Shown: one piece after another, positions 22,593 through 30,814 of the stretch
How the letters are laid out: each line of letters begins with the position of its first letter
Numbering within the stretch: position 1 is the first letter of the stretch
NCBI GenBank assembly: GCA_937925095.1
Contig: CALEXX010000039.1
Span: 1-30,814 of the forward strand
Direction of reading: 5' to 3'
DNA: 30,814 nt
From: an uncultured Leptotrichia sp.
GTDB lineage: Bacteria; Fusobacteriota; Fusobacteriia; Fusobacteriales; Leptotrichiaceae
The notes under the pieces: generated by a model
What the model was told of the DNA's origin: nothing
The model's database searches: none
What the model saw: the letters and a program-made list of their open reading frames with translations, nothing else
Program-made: the position numbers and the translations under genes

Positions 22593-24293
22593 CTAAAACT
22601 TCTTTTTAAATATAACAGATTCATAAGGTTTCAGAATAATTTTCCCGTCTTTGATTTCAGGTTCTGTTTCGTAGTTTGATAATAGAACTTGAGCATTTTC
22701 CACTCCTGTAACCCCGTTTCCTTCCAGTTCAAATTCCACTTCAGGTTCATAGAAATTACTGATTACAACTAATTCTCCATTTTCTCCAACACGTTTGTAG
22801 GCATAAACATTTTTATTTTCCAAATCAATGTCTTCATATCTTCCTGTTATCATTAATTCTTCATTTCTTCTTAAATCAATTAATTTTTTATAATGATAGA
22901 ACACTGAATTTTTATCTTTTAAAGCCGTTTCAGCATTGATTTCTTTATAATTTTCAGGTATTCCAATCCATGGAGTTCCAGTTGTAAATCCTGCATTCTG
23001 AGAATCATTCCATTGAACAGGAGTTCTGGAATTATCTCTAGATTTCTGCATTAAAATTTCAATGGCTTCTTCTTCTGAACAACCTTTATCCAATAAAATT
23101 TTATAATTATTAGTTGACTCAACATCACGATATTTCTCAATATTATCAAAATATGGATTAGTCATACCAAATTCTTCCCCCTGATAAATATAAGGAGTTC
23201 CTTGCAGTCCATGAAGAACTGTCGCAAGCATTTTAGCCGACTCCCTATGATATTCCTTATCATTTCCAAATCTTGACAATGCCCTAGGCTGATCATGGTT
23301 ATTCCAGAAGGTCGCATTCCATCCATTTCCTTCATACATTCCAATTTGCCATTTAGAGAATATTCTTTTTAACTCCACAAAATCAAACGGTGCTTTTGCC
23401 CATTTTTCTCCATTTGGATAATCGACTTTCAAATGGTGGAATGAAAATGCCATTGATAATTCCTTTTCATCAGGATTAGAATATTTTATACAGTTATCAA
23501 TGCTTGTAGATGACATTTCTCCAACTGTAATAAGTTCTCCTCCTCCAAAGGCTTCCTGATTCATTTCCTTTAGAAATTCATGAATTCTAGGACCGTCTGT
23601 GTAAAATCTTCTTCCGTCAGGAACAAATCTTGTATCACTTCCGTCATCATTTAAAAATCTCTGGTCTTTTGATATAAGATTTATAACATCCAGCCTAAAT
23701 CCGTCCACTCCTTTATTCAGCCAGAATCTTATCATTTCATATACTTTTTTTCTTACATTTTCATTTTCCCAGTTTAAGTCTGCTTGTGTTACATCAAATA
23801 AGTGTAGATAGTATTGCCCTCTCTTTTCTGAATATTGCCAGGCATTTCCTCCAAATTTAGATTGCCAGTTTGTAGGCTCTTTTCCATCAACTGCATCTTT
23901 CCATATATAGAAATCCTTATATTCAGAATCTCCTGCTTCAGACTTTTTAAACCATTCATTTTCAGTGGAAGAATGGTTGACAACAATATCCATAACTATT
24001 TTTAGTCCTCTTTTATGGGCTTCAGCCAGCATTTCTTCAAAATCTGCCATTGTTCCATAATTAGGATCAATGTCATAATAGTCACTTATATCGTATCCAT
24101 TGTCGTTTTGTGGAGATTTATACATTGGAGTAATCCAGAGCACTTCCACTCCAAGTTCCTTCAGATAATCAAGTTTTTCAATAATTCCCCTTATATCTCC
24201 TTCTCCACTTCCAGTCGTGTCATTAAAACTTTTTGGATAAATTTGATAAACTACCGATTTATGCCACCATTTCTGTTCAAATTTTTTTTTCAT
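22593..24293 (-). CDS. treC: Trehalose-6-phosphate hydrolase (GH13)
   Basis: Cytoplasmic glycoside hydrolase splitting trehalose-6-phosphate into glucose and glucose-6-phosphate. 566 residues with a (beta/alpha)8 barrel. Nucleophile D202 is in GFRLDVINLIS, acid/base E259 in VGEMSSTS, and the third acid D334 in NNHDQPR. TreC rather than oligo-1,6-glucosidase is favoured by DGRRFYTDGPRIHEFL and FHHLKVDYPNGEKW, which match the E. coli TreC pattern closely. No trehalose PTS permease (treB) or TreR regulator is in the window. GGAAGGTGA precedes the ATG. Confidence 0.9.
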   Translation of the reverse strand: MKKKFEQKWWHKSVVYQIYPKSFNDTTGSGEGDIRGIIEKLDYLKELGVEVLWITPMYKSPQNDNGYDISDYYDIDPNYGTMADFEEMLAEAHKRGLKIVMDIVVNHSSTENEWFKKSEAGDSEYKDFYIWKDAVDGKEPTNWQSKFGGNAWQYSEKRGQYYLHLFDVTQADLNWENENVRKKVYEMIRFWLNKGVDGFRLDVINLISKDQRFLNDDGSDTRFVPDGRRFYTDGPRIHEFLKEMNQEAFGGGELITVGEMSSTSIDNCIKYSNPDEKELSMAFSFHHLKVDYPNGEKWAKAPFDFVELKRIFSKWQIGMYEGNGWNATFWNNHDQPRALSRFGNDKEYHRESAKMLATVLHGLQGTPYIYQGEEFGMTNPYFDNIEKYRDVESTNNYKILLDKGCSEEEAIEILMQKSRDNSRTPVQWNDSQNAGFTTGTPWIGIPENYKEINAETALKDKNSVFYHYKKLIDLRRNEELMITGRYEDIDLENKNVYAYKRVGENGELVVISNFYEPEVEFELEGNGVTGVENAQVLLSNYETEPEIKDGKIILKPYESVIFKKKF

Positions 24294-24353
24294 ACATCTT
24301 TCACCTTCCAGTTTTATATAATTATCTTTTTATTTAAAATCCCTTTTTAAAAA

Positions 24354-24800
24354 TTATATCTCAACAAGCTCAAATTCTTCACATAAAACTTCCATATCCT
24401 CATTAAATTTATCTCCAAATTCTTCCTCAAAAAACTTTATATGTACTTTTCTCCAGTAATCAAGTGACTTATCTCCCTCTCCTTCCATAAAGGCATGTTT
24501 TTCAGATACTTCTCTAAATGGAACTGAATAAACTCTTGTATTTCTTGTGACGCATACTTCGTTTCCTTTGCTGTCCAGTATTATATTTAAATCACCTTTT
24601 TCAGGAATTCTCTCATTATCAGGTTCGTATAAAGCAAGCAATGAAGTTGTTGCCTTTTTCTCGCCTTCCGCTACAAGCTGTGCAAGTTCATCTTCCATTT
24701 CCGGAGTATTTCCAAAAGAATACCTTTCAATATGAGTATTTTCCCTCTCCTGTTTACTTAAAGAATTCAGATATATTTCAATTATCTGATTTATGTTCAT
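24354..24800 (-). CDS. ASCH-domain protein
   Basis: 148-residue protein with the ASCH fold, a PUA-like RNA-binding domain. Recognisable are ELAQLVAEGEKKATTSLLALYE (the G-x-K-x-A-T-x-S/T signature of the family), the CVTRNTRVYSVPF strand segment, and FMEGEGDKSLDYWRKVHIKFF. Some ASCH proteins are nucleases or N4-acetylcytidine amidohydrolases, but the substrate here is not determined. The frame extends to 24866, but GGTGGAAAT before the ATG at 24800 and overlap with the preceding gene favour this start. Its start lies 28 bases after the unknown membrane protein gene. Confidence 0.88.
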   Translation of the reverse strand: MNINQIIEIYLNSLSKQERENTHIERYSFGNTPEMEDELAQLVAEGEKKATTSLLALYEPDNERIPEKGDLNIILDSKGNEVCVTRNTRVYSVPFREVSEKHAFMEGEGDKSLDYWRKVHIKFFEEEFGDKFNEDMEVLCEEFELVEI

Positions 24801-24828
24801 ATTTCCACCTTCCTCTTCATTAAAACAA

Positions 24829-26004
24829 CTATTTGATAGAATAGTCATCATAATCCCAATATTCATCTGAATTTGTACAAATTTCAGAAATAGTGTATTT
24901 TACACTGTCAACGATTCTTATAGAAGTCAAGTATGGTTCTTTTTCCGAATATTCAAGTTCAATTCCGTCATTTTCCACTCTAAAGCCTTCATTTACATTT
25001 TCTCCCATGTGGTCAGGCAGATATTTGTTTATATAGCCTAATGACTTTTCACTCTGACCATCTTCCCCTGTTACTACACTGGAATAAGTTCCATTTACAT
25101 TACTGACTTTAAAGCTTTTATTATTTAGCTCCGCTACCTGAAAATAAAGTTTAAATCCCTTCAGTTTTTCTATTTCTTTCTTTGTCTTTTCATCATAGAA
25201 TATCCCATTTTTATAAATAATATTTGCTGTTTCATCTTTCTTATCAGTTCCGTTTCCATAAAATTCCAGTCTATAAGTTCCTCTCCATACATTTTCCTTT
25301 TTATCCTTAGTGAGCTTTATATGGAGAATTTCTCTACGTGTAACAAGAAGAAGCTTATATTTATTATCGTTTCCACAAAATTCATCCAATGTCTTTTTAT
25401 TATTATATGCACTGATAATTTTCTTATTTGTGCTGTTAATTGTTTCTATATTATGTTCTCTCATAAAGAATGATAAAATGATGAAAAATACAACCATTAC
25501 ACCCACTAACATTCCAATATAGGATTTTTTCATTTTTATATTCTTTTTCCACATTAAAATTCCGGCAATAAATATTATCAGCTGAAAAATTATAAAAGAC
25601 GATATTAAAATAATATTGTCAAATAGAAGAAGTTTCCATATAAACAATAGCAGTTCTTTTGAATAATAATTACATAAAATAACTAAACTGCTTAAAATTA
25701 CAGAAATAAAAATTATTCTTTTTTCGCTTATATTTTTCAGTACACATTTTATTTTATATCCAAATACAAAGCTCATTATTGTAAAAATGATTATTTCAAA
25801 AAAATAAGCCACTGTTAAAAATGCAAATTCTTCTTCAACTTTTATCCATGAATAATAAGAGTTTATAACATTATCATTCAGAGGGATAAGCACAATTAAA
25901 AGAATTCCCGCTAAAAAAAATGGAAATATAAACTGAAACAGCAAATACAGAATTGAAAATTTTACTGTTTCCTTATGTATCACATTATTATCATTATTTT
26001 CCAT
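24829..26004 (-). CDS. Unknown multi-pass membrane protein
   Basis: 391 residues, no family recognised. The N-terminal half has about five hydrophobic helices (roughly 17-42, 62-82, 94-113, 120-150 and 162-180). A soluble half (about 185-391) rich in charged residues and beta-type sequence follows, probably on the outer face. The tail is very acidic (DEYWDYDDYS). AAAGGAG stands 5 bases before the ATG. It lies between azlD (41 bases upstream) and the ASCH gene, in the same direction. Whether it is functionally tied to either is unknown. Confidence 0.8.
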   Translation of the reverse strand: MENNDNNVIHKETVKFSILYLLFQFIFPFFLAGILLIVLIPLNDNVINSYYSWIKVEEEFAFLTVAYFFEIIIFTIMSFVFGYKIKCVLKNISEKRIIFISVILSSLVILCNYYSKELLLFIWKLLLFDNIILISSFIIFQLIIFIAGILMWKKNIKMKKSYIGMLVGVMVVFFIILSFFMREHNIETINSTNKKIISAYNNKKTLDEFCGNDNKYKLLLVTRREILHIKLTKDKKENVWRGTYRLEFYGNGTDKKDETANIIYKNGIFYDEKTKKEIEKLKGFKLYFQVAELNNKSFKVSNVNGTYSSVVTGEDGQSEKSLGYINKYLPDHMGENVNEGFRVENDGIELEYSEKEPYLTSIRIVDSVKYTISEICTNSDEYWDYDDYSIK

Positions 26005-26045
26005 TTTTCTCCTTTCATAACTTGAAAATTATCGTGTCTATTCTA

Positions 26046-26378
26046 TTACATTCTAAGCAGCAACTTTACAATATCAAATGCAAGAATTGTAACCATCGAT
26101 ACAAGTATTACTCCTCCAAGTCCCATTTTTTTCAATGAAAAATATACAATTACACCTATTCCTGCAAAAACCTTAATCAATCCAAATATTCCCGTTCCTG
26201 TTGAAGTAAATATGTCAGGAAAAATAAGAAGGACTAACACAGTATACGGTAATGCCTCAAAAAATTTATTTACAAACGGATTATTTTCAGGTAATTTCAC
26301 AAATAACGGCAACAATTTAAACGACAAAGTTATTAACGCTGTTATTATAAGCAATTGGACTAATAAAATTTCACTCAT
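26046..26378 (-). CDS. azlD: AzlD-like branched-chain amino acid exporter subunit
   Basis: 110-residue small membrane protein with about four hydrophobic helices, including LPYTVLVLLIFPDIF, typical of AzlD. In AzlCD systems (BrnFE in Corynebacterium) it forms the exporter of branched-chain amino acids with AzlC. Its ATG overlaps the end of azlC by 8 bases, indicating coupled translation. Confidence 0.9.
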   Translation of the reverse strand: MSEILLVQLLIITALITLSFKLLPLFVKLPENNPFVNKFFEALPYTVLVLLIFPDIFTSTGTGIFGLIKVFAGIGVIVYFSLKKMGLGGVILVSMVTILAFDIVKLLLRM

Positions 26379-27105
26379 TTTCTACTGTCTCCTTTTCACT
26401 TTCTTCCTTGTAATGTCTCAATGCATACAGCGAACTTGCTGTAATCATAATTATTATTAAAGTCCACCCTTTGCTTATATCCTTTAAAACAGGGGTAAAC
26501 ATAAAAAGCAGCTTTAATCCTATCGCAGTAATAACTACTTCTGCATATTTGAAACTGCTTGTTAATGAACTTACAAGAAGACTTAAGAATGTAGCATATA
26601 GCATAAAATTCAGACTTGCCGCAAAAACTTCCGGAATTAGGTTACCAAAAAGCGAACCTGCAATTGTTCCTACACCGAAAAGAACATAAGGCATCGTATT
26701 GACTCCTATTACATACCACACATTTGTAGCCTTTCTTATTGTGAGATATGCAACAGCTTCATCAGTAAGTCCTATTCCCATCAATATTTTTTCAAATAAA
26801 GTTGTTTTATTTGAAATCTGTCTGAACATTATTATATTCAGCAATGTATACCTTAAATTTATTACAAAAATCGAAACTATTATTTCGACTGGTGTTGACT
26901 TCAGTTCATACACCATTTTCAAAAAAGCTGTCTGTGCACTTCCTGCATACAATCCAAACGACATGACTATGGCTGTGAACAGCTTCATTCCAAAGTTTTT
27001 TGAAATCAGCCCTATCGTTATCCCAAAAGGAGTATAGGCAATACCTATTCCCATTCCATCCCTTAACCCCTTTAAATAATTTTCCAGTTTTCCATTATGT
27101 GCCAT
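26371..27105 (-). CDS. azlC: AzlC-like branched-chain amino acid exporter, large subunit
   Basis: 244-residue integral membrane protein of the AzlC/YgaZ family, exporting branched-chain amino acids with AzlD. Family segments are GIAYTPFGITIGLIS near residue 22, FGLYAGSAQTAFLKM near 50, NLRYTLLNI near 83, and GLTDEAVAYL near 111. AAGGAG is 14 bases before the ATG, longer than usual. A GC-rich repeat block lies immediately upstream. No AsnC/Lrp-type regulator is nearby. Confidence 0.93.
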   Translation of the reverse strand: MAHNGKLENYLKGLRDGMGIGIAYTPFGITIGLISKNFGMKLFTAIVMSFGLYAGSAQTAFLKMVYELKSTPVEIIVSIFVINLRYTLLNIIMFRQISNKTTLFEKILMGIGLTDEAVAYLTIRKATNVWYVIGVNTMPYVLFGVGTIAGSLFGNLIPEVFAASLNFMLYATFLSLLVSSLTSSFKYAEVVITAIGLKLLFMFTPVLKDISKGWTLIIIMITASSLYALRHYKEESEKETVENE

Positions 27106-27181
27106 TTCTTATTCTATAACTCCTTATCTAAATTAACTTATAATTTTATATATATATTTAATATTTGGATTCTCCTAAATC

Positions 27182-27358
27182 TCCCCGCATTGTCGCAGTC
27201 GACCTTAGTCGCGAAGACCGCGGGGTAGCGGGTGTGTGAGGGCGGCAATGAGCTCTCATAAAGTTCATTTAATATTTCCCCGCATTGTTGGAGGCGACTT
27301 TAGTCGCGAAGACTGCGGGGTAGCGGGTGTGTGAGAGCGGCAATGAGCCCTCATAAAG
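27182..27358. repeat. GC-rich tandem repeat (two 82-bp copies, 95-bp period)
   Basis: Copies at 27182-27263 and 27277-27358 are gap-free and differ at 7 of 82 positions. The first is about 61% G+C, far above its surroundings. Each begins CCCCGC and has GCGGGG about 35 bases on, forming an outer stem. An inner hairpin pairs CGAC with GTCG around YTTA; in the second copy it extends by one G-C pair. The block lies between the end of polA and the start of azlC. Confidence 0.85.
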
Positions 27359-27362
27359 CTTC

Positions 27363-30080
27363 TTATTTCAATAACCCCCAATTCTTCGCCAAACTTCCAT
27401 TTGCACTCAGTTTTATATCCTCAAACTTTATTGTCCCTTCCATTATTTCCTTGATTTTTTCCATATATTTTTCAGAAACTTCATCTTTCACCTCGAAAAT
27501 GAGTTCATCGTGAACCTGAAGCAGCATTTTTATATCATCATTATTTTTAAATTCATCATATAGCTTTATCATAACTTTTTTTATAATATTTGCAGCAGTT
27601 CCCTGAACAACAGTATTTACTGCCATTCTGTTTGCCTGTGCCTGAAGATTTTTATTGCTTGAATTTATGTTGTTAATATATCTTCTCGTTCCGTAAAGTG
27701 TCTCTACAAAACCATTCTGTCTTGCATTTTCCAGAATATTTTCAAGGAATTTCTTTACTTTCGGATATTGTTCAAAGTATGTTTTTATATATTGGGAAGC
27801 ATCGGCTACAGGAATTTTAAGCTCCTTCGAAAGACCGAAAGGTGTTTTCCCATATAAAATACTGAAGTTTATTACCTTCGCTATACTTCTTTCTTCTCTT
27901 GTTACCGGTTCTTCATCTGTTTTGAAAAATATTTTTCTTGCTGTAAGGTCATGTAAATCCTTATCTTTTTTATATGCAAGAAGTAAATTGTCATCCTTTG
28001 ACAGTTCAGCCAGAACTCTCAGCTCAATTTGAGAATAGTCAAATGAAATCAAACTCCAACCATCCTGCGAAATAAATCCTTTTCTTATTTTTATTCCTTC
28101 GTCTGTCCTTACAGGAATATTCTGAATGTTTGGATTTGCAGAAGACAGTCTTCCTGTTGAGGTTCCATTCTGATTAAATGTCGTATGAATTCTGTCATTT
28201 TCATCAGCAAGTTTAGGGAATGGTTCCACATAAGTTGAAAGAAGCTTTGTATATCCTCTATATTCCAACAGTTTTTCTGCTATTTCTATTCCTCTTAATG
28301 CCAAAACTTCCAGAACTTCCACATCTGTAGAATATCCCGTCTTAGTTTTTTTGACAGGTTCTATTCCCATTTTTTCAAACAGTATTTCTCCCAGCTGTTT
28401 TGGTGAACCTATATTAAATGTTTCTCCCGAAAGGGAATATATATCCTTTTCAAGCTTTTCAATATTTTCCTGCAATTCCTTTTTATAATTTTCAAAATAA
28501 TTTATATCAATTTTTATTCCAAAATTCTCCATACTTGCAAGAACAGGTACAAGCTTATTTTCCAAATTTTCAAAAATATCATGTAAATCTTCCGTTCTCA
28601 GTCTATCTTCTAGAATTACTTCCAGTCCTTTTATATAAAAGGCTCTTTTCCATAAAAATTCAGCTTTTTCATCGTTGGAAACTTCACTTATTTTTCTTTT
28701 CTTAAACTGTTCCTCAAATTTTTCAAGATTTACTCCCAATTCAGAAAAAATTATATTCTCTAAATCCTGTGAGCTTTCAGTTCCAAGTACATACCATGCC
28801 AGCATCACATCAAAATATTTTTCACAGCTTATACCTGTTTTCATATACTCTTTTACATTATAAGCAGTTATTCTTTTTGAACTTAATATTTTGTATACTT
28901 CTGTAACATCAGATTTTTCATCATTTAGCAAAACAATATTTTTACTGCTGTCACATACTGCTAAACCAAATTCATTTCCAAACAATGCTATCTCATCATC
29001 CATTTCAGATAAAACTTCCACAGCTTTAGTCCATTCTGTCAGTTCTCCCTTAATCTCAGTCAGGTTTTCCTTCAATGTTTCTTCTGAATCTGTTTTTTCA
29101 TTGTTTCTATGCGGATGATTAACCACTCCTCCAAACAATGAATTTTCTCCTGTATTATTTACTTCTCCATTTTCTGAACTGATACCTGATTTTTTAATCT
29201 CACCTTCAATAGTTGCAGCAAACTTTTTAAATTCCATTGTTTTATATATTTCAAGTAACTTATTCAAATCCTTATTTTCAAGCTTTAATTTATTCTTATC
29301 ATATTCTATTTCTATATCCCTGTATACAGTTGCAAGCTTTCTGCTTAAAAAAGCATTTTCCTTATCCTCAATAAGTTTTTCCTTTCTTTTCCCCTTTATT
29401 TCATCAATATGTTCGTAAAGTCCTTCAAGATTTCCATATTTATTTATCAGTTCAACTCCTGTTTTAGGTCCTATTCCTGAAACTCCAGGGATTCCGTCTG
29501 AAGAGTCTCCCATCAGACCAAATAAATCTGGTATTTTATCAGGGGTAACTCCGAGATATTCAATAACATCCTCATTTGTTCTAATATATTTAAACAATGA
29601 ATTTTTTTTATCCCCTTTTCCAAGCAATGCAATATTTATTTTCCCATTGACAAGCTGTGCTAAATCTTTATCTCCTGTTACAACATAAACTTCTATTTCT
29701 TCTTCTGTATCTTCAGAAAATTTTGTGGCAAGTGTTGACATAACGTCATCAGCTTCATAGCCATCTATTTTATATTTTGGTATTCTATATCCGTCAAGTA
29801 CCGACATTATGTATTCCTGCTGTGCCACAAGGTCGTCAGGCATACTTTCTCTGTGAGCTTTATATGTTTCCAGTTCTGCAGATCTTTTTAACTCGCTTCT
29901 TTTTACATCAAGACAGGCTACAAGATAATCAGGAGAAAATTCCTTCAATACCCCTTCCAGTGTATTTACAAATCCATAAGTCGCCCCTGTTGCCAAGCCT
30001 TTTGAGTTTCTCATTCCCATCAGGGCAAAATGAGTTCTGTACATAATCGCACTTGTATCCAGAATAACTGCTTTTTTCAT
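27363..30080 (-). CDS. polA: DNA polymerase I
   Basis: Repair and Okazaki-fragment polymerase of 905 residues. The 5' nuclease domain (about 1-290) has DGYEADDVMSTLA, VTGDKDLAQLV and GLMGDSSDGIPGVSGIGPKT. The middle domain keeps the 3'-5' exonuclease fold (FDVMLAWYVLG) but not its four acidic metal ligands, so proofreading is predicted absent. Polymerase motifs are A, FDYSQIELRVLAELS (D681); B, RSIAKVINFSILYGK (K735); and C, QVHDELIFEV (near 857). AAAGGA precedes the ATG. The stop lies 5 bases from the GC-rich repeat block. Confidence 0.97.
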   Translation of the reverse strand: MKKAVILDTSAIMYRTHFALMGMRNSKGLATGATYGFVNTLEGVLKEFSPDYLVACLDVKRSELKRSAELETYKAHRESMPDDLVAQQEYIMSVLDGYRIPKYKIDGYEADDVMSTLATKFSEDTEEEIEVYVVTGDKDLAQLVNGKINIALLGKGDKKNSLFKYIRTNEDVIEYLGVTPDKIPDLFGLMGDSSDGIPGVSGIGPKTGVELINKYGNLEGLYEHIDEIKGKRKEKLIEDKENAFLSRKLATVYRDIEIEYDKNKLKLENKDLNKLLEIYKTMEFKKFAATIEGEIKKSGISSENGEVNNTGENSLFGGVVNHPHRNNEKTDSEETLKENLTEIKGELTEWTKAVEVLSEMDDEIALFGNEFGLAVCDSSKNIVLLNDEKSDVTEVYKILSSKRITAYNVKEYMKTGISCEKYFDVMLAWYVLGTESSQDLENIIFSELGVNLEKFEEQFKKRKISEVSNDEKAEFLWKRAFYIKGLEVILEDRLRTEDLHDIFENLENKLVPVLASMENFGIKIDINYFENYKKELQENIEKLEKDIYSLSGETFNIGSPKQLGEILFEKMGIEPVKKTKTGYSTDVEVLEVLALRGIEIAEKLLEYRGYTKLLSTYVEPFPKLADENDRIHTTFNQNGTSTGRLSSANPNIQNIPVRTDEGIKIRKGFISQDGWSLISFDYSQIELRVLAELSKDDNLLLAYKKDKDLHDLTARKIFFKTDEEPVTREERSIAKVINFSILYGKTPFGLSKELKIPVADASQYIKTYFEQYPKVKKFLENILENARQNGFVETLYGTRRYINNINSSNKNLQAQANRMAVNTVVQGTAANIIKKVMIKLYDEFKNNDDIKMLLQVHDELIFEVKDEVSEKYMEKIKEIMEGTIKFEDIKLSANGSLAKNWGLLK

Positions 30081-30122
30081 ATATATCCTTTCATTTTCTC
30101 AATAATAATAGTCTTTTTCATT

Positions 30123-30150
30123 ATTATAACATATTTGATTATATACTGAA
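30123..30150 (-). promoter_or_regulatory. Extended -10 promoter of polA
   Basis: TGTTATAAT (TATAAT at 30123-30128 in complement) is an extended -10 about 43 bases before the ATG; the best -35 is a poor TTCAGT. An 8-bp inverted repeat (30102-30109 with 30120-30127) covers the expected start site. Confidence 0.55.
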
Positions 30151-30207
30151 TATATAATTTTTATTTATTATGTTCTTTGACATTGAACAAGTTTATTATG
30201 CTTACTA

Positions 30208-30814
30208 TTATTTTAATTCTATTAATTTATCGTCTGATAATTTTTTCAAATATAAATCTTTCTCATTTTTAGATACATATTTATAATATTCAACTGCTTT
30301 TTCAACATTATTATTTTTTTCATTATACTCTGCTAACCAAAATTTACAATGCATTTTCATTCTTTTACTAATTTTTTGTGATAATAAGGTTTGAACACAT
30401 TTAAAAGTCTGGTCATCATTTTCGTATAGATTAGCCTCTAACAATTCTAACATTTCTTTTGATATATTTTTTAATTTCAAATTATTTTTATTCAAATTTT
30501 TATTATACATCTCTTTTGCTTCTTCTTTTTTATTTGACTTAAGTAAAATGTTAATATAATTGTAATAATATAAAACTGGATCTTTTGCATAATATCCTTT
30601 TTTACTTTTTGTATTTATTAGATTTAAGTAAAAAAGAGCTTTTTCAAATTCATTTATCTCAAAATAAGCTACTGATAAATTATTAGCATAAAAATCCTTA
30701 TATAAAGCCTTTTTAGATATTATATATTCTTGACTTAATTTATCAATATATGTATAAACTTCTAATTTCTCGTCTAATAAATACAAAAGATTTTTGTAAA
30801 TTTTTCTACGTAAA
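30208..30814 (-). CDS. TPR-like helical repeat protein, 5' end outside the window
   Basis: At least 201 residues are visible. The frame is open to the right edge, so the apparent TTG start at 30786 is not reliable and the gene is probably cut. Repeating amphipathic helix pairs (AYFEINEFEKALFYLNLI, ILLKSNKKEEAKEMYNK, AEYNEKNNNVEKAVEYYKYV) fit tetratricopeptide-type repeats, which bind proteins. The sequence is very Lys/Asn-rich, with lower G+C codons than polA beside it. The partner and N-terminal domain cannot be seen. Confidence 0.65.
   Translation of the reverse strand, partial: LRRKIYKNLLYLLDEKLEVYTYIDKLSQEYIISKKALYKDFYANNLSVAYFEINEFEKALFYLNLINTKSKKGYYAKDPVLYYYNYINILLKSNKKEEAKEMYNKNLNKNNLKLKNISKEMLELLEANLYENDDQTFKCVQTLLSQKISKRMKMHCKFWLAEYNEKNNNVEKAVEYYKYVSKNEKDLYLKKLSDDKLIELK

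Noticed and set aside
22593..24293. Oligo-1,6-glucosidase or sucrose isomerase
   Set aside because: Same GH13 family, but the substrate-loop segments match trehalose-6-phosphate hydrolase much better.
27182..27358. Two short peptides starting MRAHCR encoded on the minus strand of the GC-rich repeat
   Set aside because: The frame is shared only because the copies are nearly identical and equal in length; there is no ribosome binding site and the differences do not favour silent positions.
27182..27358. CRISPR array
   Set aside because: Only two long repeats with a 13-base gap, repeat length far above the CRISPR range, and no cas genes.

Overview
The window is a low-G+C bacterial chromosome segment with strong AGGAGG-type ribosome binding sites and sigma-70-type promoters. 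The gene set is a class III fructose bisphosphatase, a clostridial-type single-chain PurL, a PolA without proofreading residues, a 2[4Fe-4S] ferredoxin, AzlCD and a trehalose-6-phosphate hydrolase. It fits Fusobacteriota, most likely Leptotrichia or a close relative. That assignment is an inference from gene content and protein character; no search was run.

Left part (1-10500, minus strand). The edge holds the first 13 codons of a Phd/YefM-like antitoxin with its promoter, then tRNA-Lys(CUU). Next comes a purine operon in the order purL-purE-purC-purF-purM-purN-purH. It covers most steps from PRPP to IMP, but purD, purK and purB are absent here. The 440-base leader carries a promoter, a guanine-type purine riboswitch with its own terminator, an undescribed 41-codon small ORF with a strong ribosome binding site, and a second terminator whose 5' arm contains the small ORF's stop codon. 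PurF lacks the catalytic cysteine of its glutaminase domain (Gly instead) and most Fe-S ligands, which is the most unexpected protein-level observation.

Middle part (10500-17900). Minus-strand genes are fbp, a Na+/phosphate symporter with a PhoU-like tail, and an exported VWA protein. A plus-strand ABC-F ATPase of YbiT type follows; one of its two composite ATP sites is degenerate on both faces. It converges on a small exported protein. Two foldback (long inverted repeat) elements sit at gene ends at 12560-12685 and 17049-17341.

Right part (18000-30814). A cold-shock protein (minus) is followed by a plus-strand lysC-hom operon. lysC has an internal in-frame start for a separate regulatory subunit, and a hairpin between its Shine-Dalgarno sequence and its main start codon. 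A bidirectional terminator separates hom from a small ferredoxin. The minus strand then holds azlC-azlD, an unknown membrane protein, an ASCH-domain protein, treC and an exported class II cyclic-nucleotide phosphodiesterase. A GC-rich tandem repeat lies between polA and azlC. polA and the 3' part of a TPR-like protein close the window.
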